Shown: in pieces, positions 19,365 to 28,597 of the stretch | Position numbering within the stretch: position 1 is the first letter of the stretch | Layout: every line of letters starts with the position of its first letter | DNA from: Planctomycetaceae bacterium | GTDB taxonomy: Bacteria > Planctomycetota > Planctomycetia > Planctomycetales > Planctomycetaceae | Reading direction: 5' to 3' | NCBI GenBank assembly: GCA_028284485.1 | Contig: JANQRQ010000317.1 | Location: forward strand, 1 to 54,320 | Length of the DNA stretch: 54,320 nucleotides | Notes under the pieces: model-generated | What the model was told of the DNA's origin: nothing | Database searches by the model: none | What the model saw: only the letters and a program-made list of their open reading frames with translations | Translations under genes and position numbers: made by a program

Positions 19365-20696
19365 CTAAGCGGCGGCTGACATGCGGTCGTCGCGGTCGTA
19401 AAGATGCTCGCGTGTGGGCGGCATTCCGGAGAGCCCCTTGGCTTTGTGCTTGGTAACGACAGTTTGAAACAAACATGCCGTGCCGTCACCCAATGCGTAG
19501 CTGACGCAGCCGAGGTACGCCAGCCACAAGCGAAACTTCTCGCGACCGACCAATTCGATGGCTTCCTCTCGGTTTTCCCACAGACGATTGCACCACAGTT
19601 TACAGGTTAAGGCATAGTGATCTCGCCAGCCTTCGACGTCCTGCACACGAAACCCAGTCGCTTCCATTTTCTCCAGAGTGTGGCCGATGTGATCGAGCTC
19701 GCCACCGGGGAAAATGTACTTCGCCAGCATTCGCTGCTCGCTGCGAATCTTTCGGAATTTGCGATTGGAATGTTTGGCGGTGCGCGTGATTCCGTGGTTC
19801 AAAAAGATCCCTCTATCGGGTAGCAGCGACTTAACCTTCCGGAGGTATTTCGGGATGTTCGCGATTCCGACGTGCTCGATGATGCCGATTGCGGCCACTT
19901 TGTCGTAGTGTCCTTCAACCTTCGAGTAGTCTTGGTATTCGACCGAAGCGCGTCCTTCAAGCCCTAAAGCGCGGATTTTGTCGCATGCAAAATCAACCTG
20001 TGCTTGCGAGAGGGTGACCCCATGGGCGATCACGCCGTAATGTTCTACCGCGTGACAAACAAGCGCGCCCCAGCCACAACCGATATCGAGAAGTTTTTCT
20101 CCTGGTTTTAGTTGCAGCTTGCGGCAAATCATGTCCAACTTGTCGAATTGCGCCTGGTCGATTGAGTTATTCCAGTCGGTAAAATAGGCGCAGGTGTAAA
20201 CCATATTCTTGTCGAGGAACAGTCGGTAAAAATCGTTGCTGATATCGTAGTGGAACCGAATGTAATCCTTGTTGTCGTCTTGAACCCGGTTTCTTCCTGT
20301 TTCGTCACCTTGAAAATCATTCTGGTCGACGATTCGGTCGGCTCCGACGAAGAGGAACGGCAGTAGGCTCTTGCCAATCGCAAACTTGCTGATATTGCGA
20401 GCCCGCTCTCGTGACTTCTTGACTCGAGTATTCTCCATGAAGGTCATGAAGTCGGCACCGTGAAAATCGATATGCGCTTGGGCGTAATGGCGAATGAAGT
20501 TGTCTAACGTGGGCCGCCGCATTAACGAACCGATGACGCCAGGGCCGCTGATGGAGAGACACATATTGGGGTCCGCGTCGTCACCCAAGGGGACAACAGA
20601 TCCGTCCCAAAGCTTCACCGAAATCTTCGTATTGACGGCCTCGCCGACTTTGGTGAATAGCGTCCTTGCTGACTGGGCGAGTTTGTCTGTCGTCAT
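19365..20696 (-). CDS. cfa: Cyclopropane-fatty-acyl-phospholipid synthase
   Basis: The enzyme uses S-adenosylmethionine to add a methylene across double bonds of membrane phospholipid acyl chains. The 443-residue product has the N-terminal lipid-binding region (LDNFIRHYAQAHIDFHGAD), then the motif FHYDISNDFYRLFLDKNMVYTC near residue 148, and the SAM site LLDIGCGWGALV at about 202-213. The segments GIIEHVG and FIFPGG-like YIFPGGELD are typical of the family. The start is the ATG at 20696. It is divergent from the ABC operon. Confidence 0.92.
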   Translation of the reverse strand: MTTDKLAQSARTLFTKVGEAVNTKISVKLWDGSVVPLGDDADPNMCLSISGPGVIGSLMRRPTLDNFIRHYAQAHIDFHGADFMTFMENTRVKKSRERARNISKFAIGKSLLPFLFVGADRIVDQNDFQGDETGRNRVQDDNKDYIRFHYDISNDFYRLFLDKNMVYTCAYFTDWNNSIDQAQFDKLDMICRKLQLKPGEKLLDIGCGWGALVCHAVEHYGVIAHGVTLSQAQVDFACDKIRALGLEGRASVEYQDYSKVEGHYDKVAAIGIIEHVGIANIPKYLRKVKSLLPDRGIFLNHGITRTAKHSNRKFRKIRSEQRMLAKYIFPGGELDHIGHTLEKMEATGFRVQDVEGWRDHYALTCKLWCNRLWENREEAIELVGREKFRLWLAYLGCVSYALGDGTACLFQTVVTKHKAKGLSGMPPTREHLYDRDDRMSAAA

Positions 20697-20922
20697 GACG
20701 AGCCGGATCCTTTGCGCTCAAGGCCGAAAGGCTGGATATTCGGGGCAGTTGTATAGCTTTGACCGGCTTATGGGTCAAGGTGGAAGTTGTGCTCGCCCCG
20801 GCCCATGGCCTGGTCGGCGAAGGGTCCGTGAAGTTTCCAATTGCCCGAATTTGGTTTATGTTGTTGGGGATTCAGGCAGTTTGTCTACTTCTGTCGTTGC
20901 GACGTTTGATAAAGACGGGCAA

Positions 20923-22980
20923 ATGGTGCGATTTCTCCTTATCGCCGTACTCTTCCTAATTTCGGGCCGTTCTTTAAGCGGTCAAGAGATTCCGCTTAAG
21001 CTCAATATTGAGTCGGTTGTTCCTCAGTCCCGTTCCCATGCACCGGTTCTTCTCGAAGTTCGACTCGGATGGGAGGAGCTGCAGCTATTAGAGGGCGAGT
21101 TGCAGCTCAAATTCGTCATCGGCGAGACGTTTGTCGCCGAATATCATAGCCACGAACTTGTTGTCCCAACCGGTGGGTTGGATTACCAAGTCACGATTCC
21201 ACATTTCGACATCGAGTCTCCCGATCCGACAGCGCAAATCAAGATTCATGCCCGATTCGTCACTCGCGATGGCGAGGTTCTCGACTTGGAAGCCGATGCA
21301 CTACGCCTGCTGGTCGTGCCCGCGCCCTGGAGACGCGTGTTTGTGATCGGTGTCACGCATCCCCTGGATGATTCCGGTCCCGCGCAAGGTTTCAATTCGG
21401 CAAGAAATCTTCTGTTTGAACAGTTTGACCCACAGCCCACGAGTCGGATCAATCTGTCGACATTGCCAGCGTTGTTACCGCCAGAGAGTTTTCCAGCGCA
21501 TTCGTTGAGGTATTGCTCATTTGACATGCTGCTGTTGACCGAAGAGGGATTCCCCGATTTGCGATCCCGTCAACTCGACGCCATTTTCGATTGGGTCAAC
21601 GCAGGCGGCAGTGTCTGTGTCGTTGCGAAGCGAACTCTCGGTGAATTGCACATCGATTTCCTCAACCGTCTTGCCGGTTCGGATCCGATCGTGTTTATGA
21701 CGGATGATTCGGATCGGCTCGTTCAGCAGCAATACGATGATGGATTGACTTTTCGGACATTTCGCACGGGATTAGGGCGTTCCATGGTGGCGTTGGGCAC
21801 GCCGGCTGCAGATGCTCTTTCGGGCGACGATTGGCGTCAATCCGTCGCCGATCTGTGGAAGTTCCGCGCTGGTCAAAAGCAAGTAATCCGGGAGCGGAAG
21901 TATTGGAGTTTTGACGCCGAACGTCAGGGGACCAAGAATACCGGTTTGGCGGCCGAATACATCAGTCGGCTCCCCTTTGCGCCGTCTCCATTAAGCAGCC
22001 AGAAGTTTTTGAAGCGAGAGTTGCTGCCATCGCAGATCGAGGGCGTTCCGTTCGGCGTAATCGTCGGACTTTTGTTCGCTTACCTGATCGTCATCGGACC
22101 GGTCGACTACTTCGTCTTAGGGTATTTCAAATGTCGCCGGTTTACGTGGATTCTGTTCTTCAGCGTGTCTTTGTTGTTTACCGCCTTTACGTCCCATTTG
22201 GCTTCACGCTACATGGGGCATCGTGACTACGCCAATGGCGTGGTTGTCATCGATGTTGACGAACGTGGTGCGGCCATTCGCTCGACTCGAGTCGATCTGG
22301 TTTTCACCGGATCGCAGCGCGTAGCCAACTTCGGGGTGAAGGATGCAATTCACCGTCCATTTGACTTGCCTGTCGCGCAAGCCGATAGTCCCTCGAAAAC
22401 CAATACCCAACGTTTCGTCGCACAGTCGTTCCAGCAGATTCGAATCGAAGATGCCGCGTACGAGCCTCCGGTGTACCACGGTAGTCTGCCCGTTGCCTAT
22501 GAGATTCAGCAAAGGATGCGACAATGGACGCCGCGCATGAGTCGCATGACGTCACTTGCACGCCGTGAAGATGCGATCACAGCGGATTTGTTTGCAGATT
22601 TGACGGTCTCCGAGTTTTCCACGGAGGAGGGCCGGCAGAGACTAAAACAGCGATTTGAGCAGTCCGGCGAATCGGGATTGCTGCTGCTGATGAATCAACA
22701 GGATACCTTTCCCATCGATGTCGGGGGCGGACTTCCCGGGTATCGTCGAGCGTACCGACGGGATTCCACGTCGGGAATACCGCAGATCATGGCGGCGGTA
22801 TCGGCCTTTCCGGAATTGGGATTGTTTGCCCTTGTAAGCCGGTTATCTCCGACGGCAACGTCGATGGAGGACTTGTCGTTATTGGATCGTTCAGACGAAA
22901 GGCAATGGTTGCTGATGTGGATCACCAAGGCGGCTGACGATTTTGTTGTTGTCCGTCGCCTGTTTGAGGAAGAATCGTAA
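20923..22980 (+). CDS. Membrane-anchored auxiliary protein of an ABC exporter
   Basis: The 685-residue product starts at the ATG at 20923 with a signal peptide (MVRFLLIAVLFLISGRSLSG). Upstream in-frame codons have no signal sequence. An extracytoplasmic part of about 370 residues includes a region resembling a glutamine-amidotransferase-like fold (CSFDMLLLTEEGFPDLRSRQ, FDWVNAGGSVCVVAKRT). Two hydrophobic helices follow (VPFGVIVGLLFAYLIVIGPV and TWILFFSVSLLFTAFTS) and then a further soluble region. The stop overlaps the start of the ATPase gene (TAATG), so it works with that transporter. The layout recalls GldG-like auxiliary subunits, but homology is not certain. Confidence 0.7.
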   Translation: MVRFLLIAVLFLISGRSLSGQEIPLKLNIESVVPQSRSHAPVLLEVRLGWEELQLLEGELQLKFVIGETFVAEYHSHELVVPTGGLDYQVTIPHFDIESPDPTAQIKIHARFVTRDGEVLDLEADALRLLVVPAPWRRVFVIGVTHPLDDSGPAQGFNSARNLLFEQFDPQPTSRINLSTLPALLPPESFPAHSLRYCSFDMLLLTEEGFPDLRSRQLDAIFDWVNAGGSVCVVAKRTLGELHIDFLNRLAGSDPIVFMTDDSDRLVQQQYDDGLTFRTFRTGLGRSMVALGTPAADALSGDDWRQSVADLWKFRAGQKQVIRERKYWSFDAERQGTKNTGLAAEYISRLPFAPSPLSSQKFLKRELLPSQIEGVPFGVIVGLLFAYLIVIGPVDYFVLGYFKCRRFTWILFFSVSLLFTAFTSHLASRYMGHRDYANGVVVIDVDERGAAIRSTRVDLVFTGSQRVANFGVKDAIHRPFDLPVAQADSPSKTNTQRFVAQSFQQIRIEDAAYEPPVYHGSLPVAYEIQQRMRQWTPRMSRMTSLARREDAITADLFADLTVSEFSTEEGRQRLKQRFEQSGESGLLLLMNQQDTFPIDVGGGLPGYRRAYRRDSTSGIPQIMAAVSAFPELGLFALVSRLSPTATSMEDLSLLDRSDERQWLLMWITKAADDFVVVRRLFEEES

Positions 22981-23912
22981 TGGCCTTGGTGGAGATCGAT
23001 AATTTATGGGTCACATATGGCGAAGTGCGCGCGGTGCGAGGAGTTTCGTTCGAAATTCCGCGCGGGGAGGTGTTTGGATTTATCGGACCTAACGGAGCCG
23101 GCAAATCTTCGACCATTAAGGTCTTAGCGACGCTGCTGCGCCCCCGCCATGGTTTGGTGCGCGTTGACGGATTCGATGTCACGAAGCATCCGTTGGAAGT
23201 GCGGAAGCGAATCGGCTATATGCCTGATTTCTTCGGGGTGTACGAGGATTTAACCGCCAGGGAATACCTGCATTTTTTCGCGGCCGCCTATGGAATTCCC
23301 GTTCATCAGCGCGAGCGGACCATTGAAGATGTCCTGACGTTGACCGACCTGATCGAAAAGACCGATGAGCCTGTCGACTCGTTGTCTCGTGGTATGAAAC
23401 AACGACTGGCATTGGCTCGTGTGTTGGTGCACGACCCCGATTTGCTCCTGCTCGATGAGCCGGCCAGTGGTCTCGACCCGCGTGCTCGGATCGAAGTTCG
23501 CGAACTTTTAAAAGCGTTGCGCGAGATGGGCAAAACGATTCTGATTTCCAGCCACATCTTGCACGAACTGGCACAATTGTGCACGCGAATCGGCATCATT
23601 GAGGCGGGTCAGTTGATTACTCAAGGCTCGCTCGACGAGATTTACTCCCAATTGGGATTGCTGCAAATGGTGCACGTGCAAATCGTCAATCTCGATGACG
23701 AAATGATGCGAAGGATTCGCGATATTCCCGGCGTCGAGGATGTCGAGCAGCAAGTCGATCGCGTCAATATTCGGCTTCGGGCGGAAGAAAAGGCGACCGA
23801 GGATCTTTTGGACGACTTGCATGCATTAAACGCGCGAATACGCATGTTTCAACCGGAAGCCATGGACATGGAAACCGCGTTTATGAAACTCACGCAGGGC
23901 AAAACGGCATGA
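22980..23912 (+). CDS. ABC transporter ATP-binding protein (ABC-2 type)
   Basis: The 310-residue product is an ATPase with Walker A GPNGAGKSS (residues 36-44), signature LSRGMKQRL (135-143), Walker B LLLLDE (155-160) and the D-loop ASGLD. The switch histidine is in ISSHILHEL. The C-terminal extension of about 80 residues is typical of ABC-2 exporters. It overlaps both neighbours by 1 and 4 bases, a translationally coupled operon. The cargo is not visible. Relatives include GldA-like and multidrug or lipid exporters. Confidence 0.93.
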   Translation: MALVEIDNLWVTYGEVRAVRGVSFEIPRGEVFGFIGPNGAGKSSTIKVLATLLRPRHGLVRVDGFDVTKHPLEVRKRIGYMPDFFGVYEDLTAREYLHFFAAAYGIPVHQRERTIEDVLTLTDLIEKTDEPVDSLSRGMKQRLALARVLVHDPDLLLLDEPASGLDPRARIEVRELLKALREMGKTILISSHILHELAQLCTRIGIIEAGQLITQGSLDEIYSQLGLLQMVHVQIVNLDDEMMRRIRDIPGVEDVEQQVDRVNIRLRAEEKATEDLLDDLHALNARIRMFQPEAMDMETAFMKLTQGKTA

Positions 23913-25594
23913 ACGTGCGCCTGCGAATCCCCGAGCTGCCGCTATTGGTGAAGGAACTCAACGAGCAAGCGTCGCAAGTGCGGACGTATGTCATACGAGT
24001 TACCTATGCGGCGGTGTTGTTTATCGCGGCTTGCACAGTGATGTATCAGCAAGGGTCTTCTACCGAAGTCGATTCGGTTGGTCGCTTGGGGAGTGGCCGG
24101 GCCATTTTTGAGTGGTTGGTCACACTGCAATTCTGGGGCATTTACTTGTTTTTGCCGGCTTTAGCCTGCAGTGCCATCTCGTCTGAAAAGGAACGGGACA
24201 GTCTCAGCTTATTGCTACTGACAACGTTGAGCCCCTGGCAAATTGTCATTCAGAAATTGCTGGGCCGGTTGGTGCCGATGTATACATTCTTGCTATTGGC
24301 CATGCCGTTATTATCCGTCTCGTACAGCTTCGGAGGCGTGACAAACGACCAGTTGTGGTGGGCGATTATTATCCTCGTTATGACTTGCCTTCAGGTCGGT
24401 GCCCTTTCGCTGATGTGGTCGGCGTATTTCCCAACGACCGCTATGGCGTTCATGGCAACCTACCTCAGTTTGTTGTTAGTGATGATTTTGTCCCCTTGTT
24501 GCGGTTTCGTGGTGTATGGGCCGTCGATTCTCGATGTGTCACAAAGCCGTTTGACGGCTGCAGCTGGTATGGGTTGCATCGTTCTTGCGATTTCGACGAT
24601 CGTCCTGTTGGTGTTTTCGAGACTTTTCGTCGTTCAGCGGGCGTTCGTTCTCTCTCGTAATCCGTTGCTGTGGTTGTTTCGGCAATTGGATGACGTTTTT
24701 GTGCAGGCGAATACGATTACTGGCGGAATCGTATTGGTGAATGACCACGTGGCTCTTCCGGGTGATTATCCCGTCGGTTGGCGTGAAACAAAGAAGAAGA
24801 CGTTGGGAACGGCCCGCTATTTGTTTCGTGTGCTGGTGGTTCTCGAAACGCCGCTATTGGTGGTCATTTCGTTTATCGTCAATCCGATTTCGAATGCGGG
24901 TGTCAGTACGGTTAGCAAGCTGTTGTTCGTGATTTGGGTCGTCAGCGTTGGTTTGGTCGCGGTCCAGGCGGGGAGCGTCATCGTATCGGAACGAGTTCAT
25001 CAAACATTGGACGTCCTTCTGACGTCGCCCATGTCGGGCCGGGATATCGTCCTGCAGAAATTTCACGGTGTGCGACGACTGCTGCTTGTCATTAGCATTC
25101 CATTTCTAAGCGTTTACCTGTTTGAAGGATGGTGGAGTAGCGAATTCGGTTTGGAGTATGTGTTTTGGTCGCTGTTGACGCTGATCATTTTGCTGCCGCT
25201 CGTCGCATGGACGGCAATTTGGGTCAGTCTGAAGTTTCGATCGCAAATAAGGGCTTTGTTCGCAACCTTGGGGATTGTCACAGTCTGGACGGCGTTGGTG
25301 CCGCTGGTGCTATATATCCTCGAGAGCATCGTTCAGATGACCATTCCAGAATTAGTTGGCTTGGTCAAAATGCTTAGCCCTGCTGAATTGATTTATGCCG
25401 TCGAAACGACAGATATTGCGCGGCTCAAGGAACCGATTCCGCTGCGCATCAGTTTTGCAGTGAGTTTCCTGTTGCATGGCGGTCTGCTGTATCTCATCCG
25501 AAGGCATTGCCTCGACCATGCCGATGCCCTTTTGGGTCGGGTGTCGATCGAGTCTCCCGCCGTTAGGGACGAGGAGTTTGCGCTCGCGACTTGA
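23909..25594 (+). CDS. ABC-2 type transporter permease
   Basis: The 561-residue product starts with ATGA overlap to the ATPase gene. It has many hydrophobic helices, including YAAVLFIAACTVMY, FWGIYLFLPALACSAISSE, ISIPFLSVYLF and ALVPLVLYILESIVQM. The motif SAISSEKERDSLSLLLLTTLSPWQIV (around residue 90), and a second copy-like VIVSERVHQTLDVLLTSPMSGRDIV (around residue 355), are the coupling-helix segments that contact the ATPase in ABC-2 permeases. Two such motifs suggest two fused permease halves in one chain. Substrate unknown. Confidence 0.88.
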   Translation: MNVRLRIPELPLLVKELNEQASQVRTYVIRVTYAAVLFIAACTVMYQQGSSTEVDSVGRLGSGRAIFEWLVTLQFWGIYLFLPALACSAISSEKERDSLSLLLLTTLSPWQIVIQKLLGRLVPMYTFLLLAMPLLSVSYSFGGVTNDQLWWAIIILVMTCLQVGALSLMWSAYFPTTAMAFMATYLSLLLVMILSPCCGFVVYGPSILDVSQSRLTAAAGMGCIVLAISTIVLLVFSRLFVVQRAFVLSRNPLLWLFRQLDDVFVQANTITGGIVLVNDHVALPGDYPVGWRETKKKTLGTARYLFRVLVVLETPLLVVISFIVNPISNAGVSTVSKLLFVIWVVSVGLVAVQAGSVIVSERVHQTLDVLLTSPMSGRDIVLQKFHGVRRLLLVISIPFLSVYLFEGWWSSEFGLEYVFWSLLTLIILLPLVAWTAIWVSLKFRSQIRALFATLGIVTVWTALVPLVLYILESIVQMTIPELVGLVKMLSPAELIYAVETTDIARLKEPIPLRISFAVSFLLHGGLLYLIRRHCLDHADALLGRVSIESPAVRDEEFALAT

Positions 25595-25668
25595 TCCGTG
25601 TCAGCAGATTGCGATGTCGCATCGACAGGCTTTCCGCGCACCGACCCTACGCAGACGGTTTCGGAACC

Positions 25669-27018
25669 TTAAACGAGTTCGCGAATTGGCTCGCGAATGT
25701 CGACGAGATACTGCGGTCGCCCGGTCGGATCTTCGATCGTGGTATTCATCGCGTCGATGCCCAGATTGTGGTAAATCGTTGCCACGATCTCCTGCATATC
25801 GACCGGTCGTTCCTGGGCGAATTCCCCCAGACGATTGGTGGCGCCGATGGCCTGACCCAACTGCATGCCGCCGCCGGCCAATAACGCGCAACTGACGCGC
25901 GGCCAGTGATCCCGGCCGGCTTTGTTATTGATTTTGGGAGTGCGGCCGAATTCTCCCCAGACGACCACAGTGACATCGTCGAGCATGTTTCGCTCATCGA
26001 GGTCCTGAACCAGCGCGCTGACTGCTTGATCGAGCTTGCCGCCATGATCGCGGACCAAATCGAAGTTTGCGCCGTGGCTATCCCAGCGACCGTAGGAAAG
26101 TGTCACCGACCGTACACCGGCTTCAACCAATCGGCGCGCCATCAACACATGGTCATTGACGGTGGGCGCACCATCGTATTGGTATTTGTAGGGTTTGCCA
26201 TCGCCGTAGCGGGCGCGAATTTTTGGGTCTTCTTGGCTGAGATCCAAGGCGTTTACCAACTTGCTGGATGTCAGCACGCCGAATGCGGCTTGATTGAAAG
26301 AATCCATTCCTTCGAGCATGCCGTTGGCATCGACATCGCGACGCAAGTTATCCAACCCGGCCAGCAAGTGCTTTCGATCCTGTAGGCGATCCAACGTCAC
26401 GCCGTTCAGCTTGAGATTCGACATGCCGTCGCCATCCGGCTGAAACGGCTTGTATGCTGCCCCCATAAAACCGGGCCCGCCGACTTCAGACCATGGGACG
26501 TGCCTGGTTGTTTGCGCCAAACCGACGCATGCCGGCACAGCCGGGTCGACCTGCCCTCGAAGTTTGGCGAGCACTGGGCCAATCGCGGGGCGTCCCCCGA
26601 TCGATTCCAGTGATTTACGTTCCCATCCGCTGAGGCATTGGAATGCATCATGACGGCCCGAACAGCCGACGACCGATCGGATCACCGCCATCTTGTCCAT
26701 CATGGCAGCGATTCGTGGGAACGCTTCGCCGATTTGGATACCGGGGACGCTGGTGGAAATAGGACTGAATTCTCCCCGAATCTCGCGCGGGGCTTCGGTT
26801 TTGATTTCCCACATATCCTGGTGCGGAGGCCCGCCACCCAGAAAGATATTAATGACCGCCTTATGAGACGAGCGATTTCCCGAGAGTGATTGTGCTCTCA
26901 GAATTTGGGACAATCCGATTCCGCCAACGCTCCCCAAAGCGAAACCGCCGATTTTGAGGAATGACCGACGCGGAACCCCGTCACAGTAACGCTGCTTCTG
27001 CCCTAAGATCGTCAGCAT
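25669..27018 (-). CDS. DUF1501 secreted protein with Tat signal
   Basis: The 449-residue product starts at the ATG at 27018. An N-terminal twin-arginine signal (PRRSFLKIGGFALG, Arg17-Arg18) marks export in folded form. The body shows the DUF1501 hallmarks NIFLGGGPPHQDMWE, GCSGRHDAFQCLSGW, DVTVVVWGEFGRTPKIN and GRDHWP, a sulfatase/alkaline-phosphatase-like fold. In planctomycetes these genes usually sit next to a DUF1549/DUF1553 cytochrome-type partner. None is present here. Its biochemical role is not established. Confidence 0.9.
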   Translation of the reverse strand: MLTILGQKQRYCDGVPRRSFLKIGGFALGSVGGIGLSQILRAQSLSGNRSSHKAVINIFLGGGPPHQDMWEIKTEAPREIRGEFSPISTSVPGIQIGEAFPRIAAMMDKMAVIRSVVGCSGRHDAFQCLSGWERKSLESIGGRPAIGPVLAKLRGQVDPAVPACVGLAQTTRHVPWSEVGGPGFMGAAYKPFQPDGDGMSNLKLNGVTLDRLQDRKHLLAGLDNLRRDVDANGMLEGMDSFNQAAFGVLTSSKLVNALDLSQEDPKIRARYGDGKPYKYQYDGAPTVNDHVLMARRLVEAGVRSVTLSYGRWDSHGANFDLVRDHGGKLDQAVSALVQDLDERNMLDDVTVVVWGEFGRTPKINNKAGRDHWPRVSCALLAGGGMQLGQAIGATNRLGEFAQERPVDMQEIVATIYHNLGIDAMNTTIEDPTGRPQYLVDIREPIRELV

Positions 27019-27105
27019 CGAGGCATGTCCCTTCTGCAATTCGTGTCCAGCTGACCTTTTGGCGAGTTCGCTAAATCGTAAGGCATGTTGGACACGACAG
27101 TTTCG

Positions 27106-27127
27106 TCAACATTTCGACGAATGTTGA
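27106..27127. promoter_or_regulatory. Perfect 8-bp inverted repeat upstream of DUF1501
   Basis: Arms TCAACATT and AATGTTGA flank a six-base centre (TCGACG). The dyad is 88 bases upstream of the DUF1501 start codon, a plausible place for a repressor or activator site. No T-run follows, so it is not a terminator. Binding of any regulator is speculation. Confidence 0.4.
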
Positions 27128-27524
27128 TGGATACCAAAAGCTTAAATCGTCCGGCGCGGGCCGTCAACAGAAGTACGTTCCGGGCCTGTTCGGGAAACGG
27201 TCGTTTTGCGGATCCGGATCAATCGGTTCCGCGAATTGATGCGATCAAACGTATGGATTTGCCCGGGACTGTCGGCGCTCTGCAATCGCTCCGAATTCTC
27301 TCACAAGGTGATGCTTGCAAGCACTTTTTCGCGAAATGATCTGCAGATTCAGGGCCAGCATCCCGGATTTACCAGGGATCTTCCGGCAACACTGCCGACT
27401 GAAACGCGCGAACATCTCTCCGCGAATGCATGTCGAAACGTTGGAAAGAGGCCGGCTAACGGTTCGACGTGTGCGGAGTGCTGCGGAATTCGACAATTCG
27501 TTGATTCCCTTTTCCATCGAGGAG

Positions 27525-27628
27525 AGCGATTTCCCTAGTCTCGTGGGCGTTTCTGCTGCGTGGGAGCCGGCTATCATAGAACCAAGCGCGATTGTCGCGG
27601 CCACAATTCAGTGTAATACGCTGTAGAA
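27525..27628 (+). repeat. Dispersed intergenic element, copy A
   Basis: This about 104-base element also occurs at 42391-42490 (inverted) and 49124-49227. Shared blocks include AGCGATT at the left edge, TCGTGGGCGTTTCTG, CGTGGGAGCC, GCGCGATTGTCGCGGCCACA and the terminal CTGTAGAA. The third hairpin reads CAGTGT / ACGCTG, with a G-U pair replacing the G-C of copy C, so pairing is kept. The element ends 9 bases before the methyltransferase ATG. Confidence 0.85.
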
Positions 27629-27637
27629 CGAGCAGCC

Positions 27638-28315
27638 ATGGATAACTCACGCACATCAGCTCGAAGTCTCGCCAACCAGTACTTGGAGTCTGGTGAACCG
27701 CTTGGGTGGTTTGAAGAACTTTACGACGGGGTTCAGGGGGACCCAGCCGGCATACCATGGGCCGACTGTGTACCAAATCCCAATCTGACAGATTGGCTTG
27801 AACTCCGTTCAGACGATTCGATCGGTCGGCGAGCACTGGTCGTGGGTTGCGGACTCGGAGACGATGCCGAGTTTTTGGCACAACGGGGCTACCAAGTGAC
27901 TGCATTCGATGTTTCCGGTACGGCGATCGAGTGGTGTCGACGTCGATTTCCGGATTCTCAAGTCGACTACGTCGAGCGGGATCTCTTTGCGCCAGTCACC
28001 GTTTGGGAAGGCCAATTCGATTTCGTCTTCGAAGCGTATACGTTGCAGGTTCTGCCTGAAGACCTACAACATTCTGCGATAGAAAAGATTGCAGATTTCG
28101 TTGCCCCATGTGGGACATTGTTGGTGATCTCGCGTGGCAGGGAACAATCTGACGATCCAGGATCAATGCCCTGGCCGCTCACGCGCGAGCAAATCACTCA
28201 ATTCAGGAATCACGGCCTTCACGAAACCCAATTCGAGGACTATTGGGATCAAGAAGACCCGCCTGTGCGCCGCTTTCGAGTGACTTTTCGACGTGCGGAA
28301 AATCAAGTCGCGTGA
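27638..28315 (+). CDS. Class I SAM-dependent methyltransferase (TPMT-like)
   Basis: The 225-residue product starts at the ATG at 27638. It carries SAM-binding motif I as ALVVGCGLGDD (66-76), the acidic ribose-binding residue in VTAFDVSGTAIEW and motif II-like DFVFEAYTLQVLP. The N-terminus YLESGEPLGWFEELYDG and overall layout are close to thiopurine-methyltransferase-like enzymes that act on small thio-, seleno- or halide acceptors. The substrate cannot be told from sequence. A dispersed repeat abuts its 5' end and no good ribosome binding site is visible. Confidence 0.8.
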   Translation: MDNSRTSARSLANQYLESGEPLGWFEELYDGVQGDPAGIPWADCVPNPNLTDWLELRSDDSIGRRALVVGCGLGDDAEFLAQRGYQVTAFDVSGTAIEWCRRRFPDSQVDYVERDLFAPVTVWEGQFDFVFEAYTLQVLPEDLQHSAIEKIADFVAPCGTLLVISRGREQSDDPGSMPWPLTREQITQFRNHGLHETQFEDYWDQEDPPVRRFRVTFRRAENQVA

Positions 28316-28597
28316 GGAATTGCGGGAACCATTTCATTGACACTCAATTGTGGCTGCTCATCGAAATATCCAGAGTTTATTGTGGATTGCTGAGTGGTGC
28401 AGGCGTTTTCGGCAATTGGCGGGCCGGAATGCCGTTTTTCACCCATTTGTTTATGATGTTTAGTAGCGTCGATCTGATATTGTAGATGTCAGTGACGACA
28501 AATTGTGGTGATGCATTGTCGAAGCTTTAGCCGTGTGTTTAATTTGGAATCTTCGCGACCGGCAAACGAGTCGAATGGAGTGAGAGGGTAATCGTAA

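Larger units (their letters stand above)
27019..27637. other. Divergent intergenic region with palindrome and dispersed repeat
   Basis: About 620 bases lie between DUF1501 (minus) and the methyltransferase (plus). A perfect inverted repeat is at 27106-27127 and one copy of the dispersed element is at 27525-27628. The remaining sequence has short open frames only, with no recognisable domain. Confidence 0.5.
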
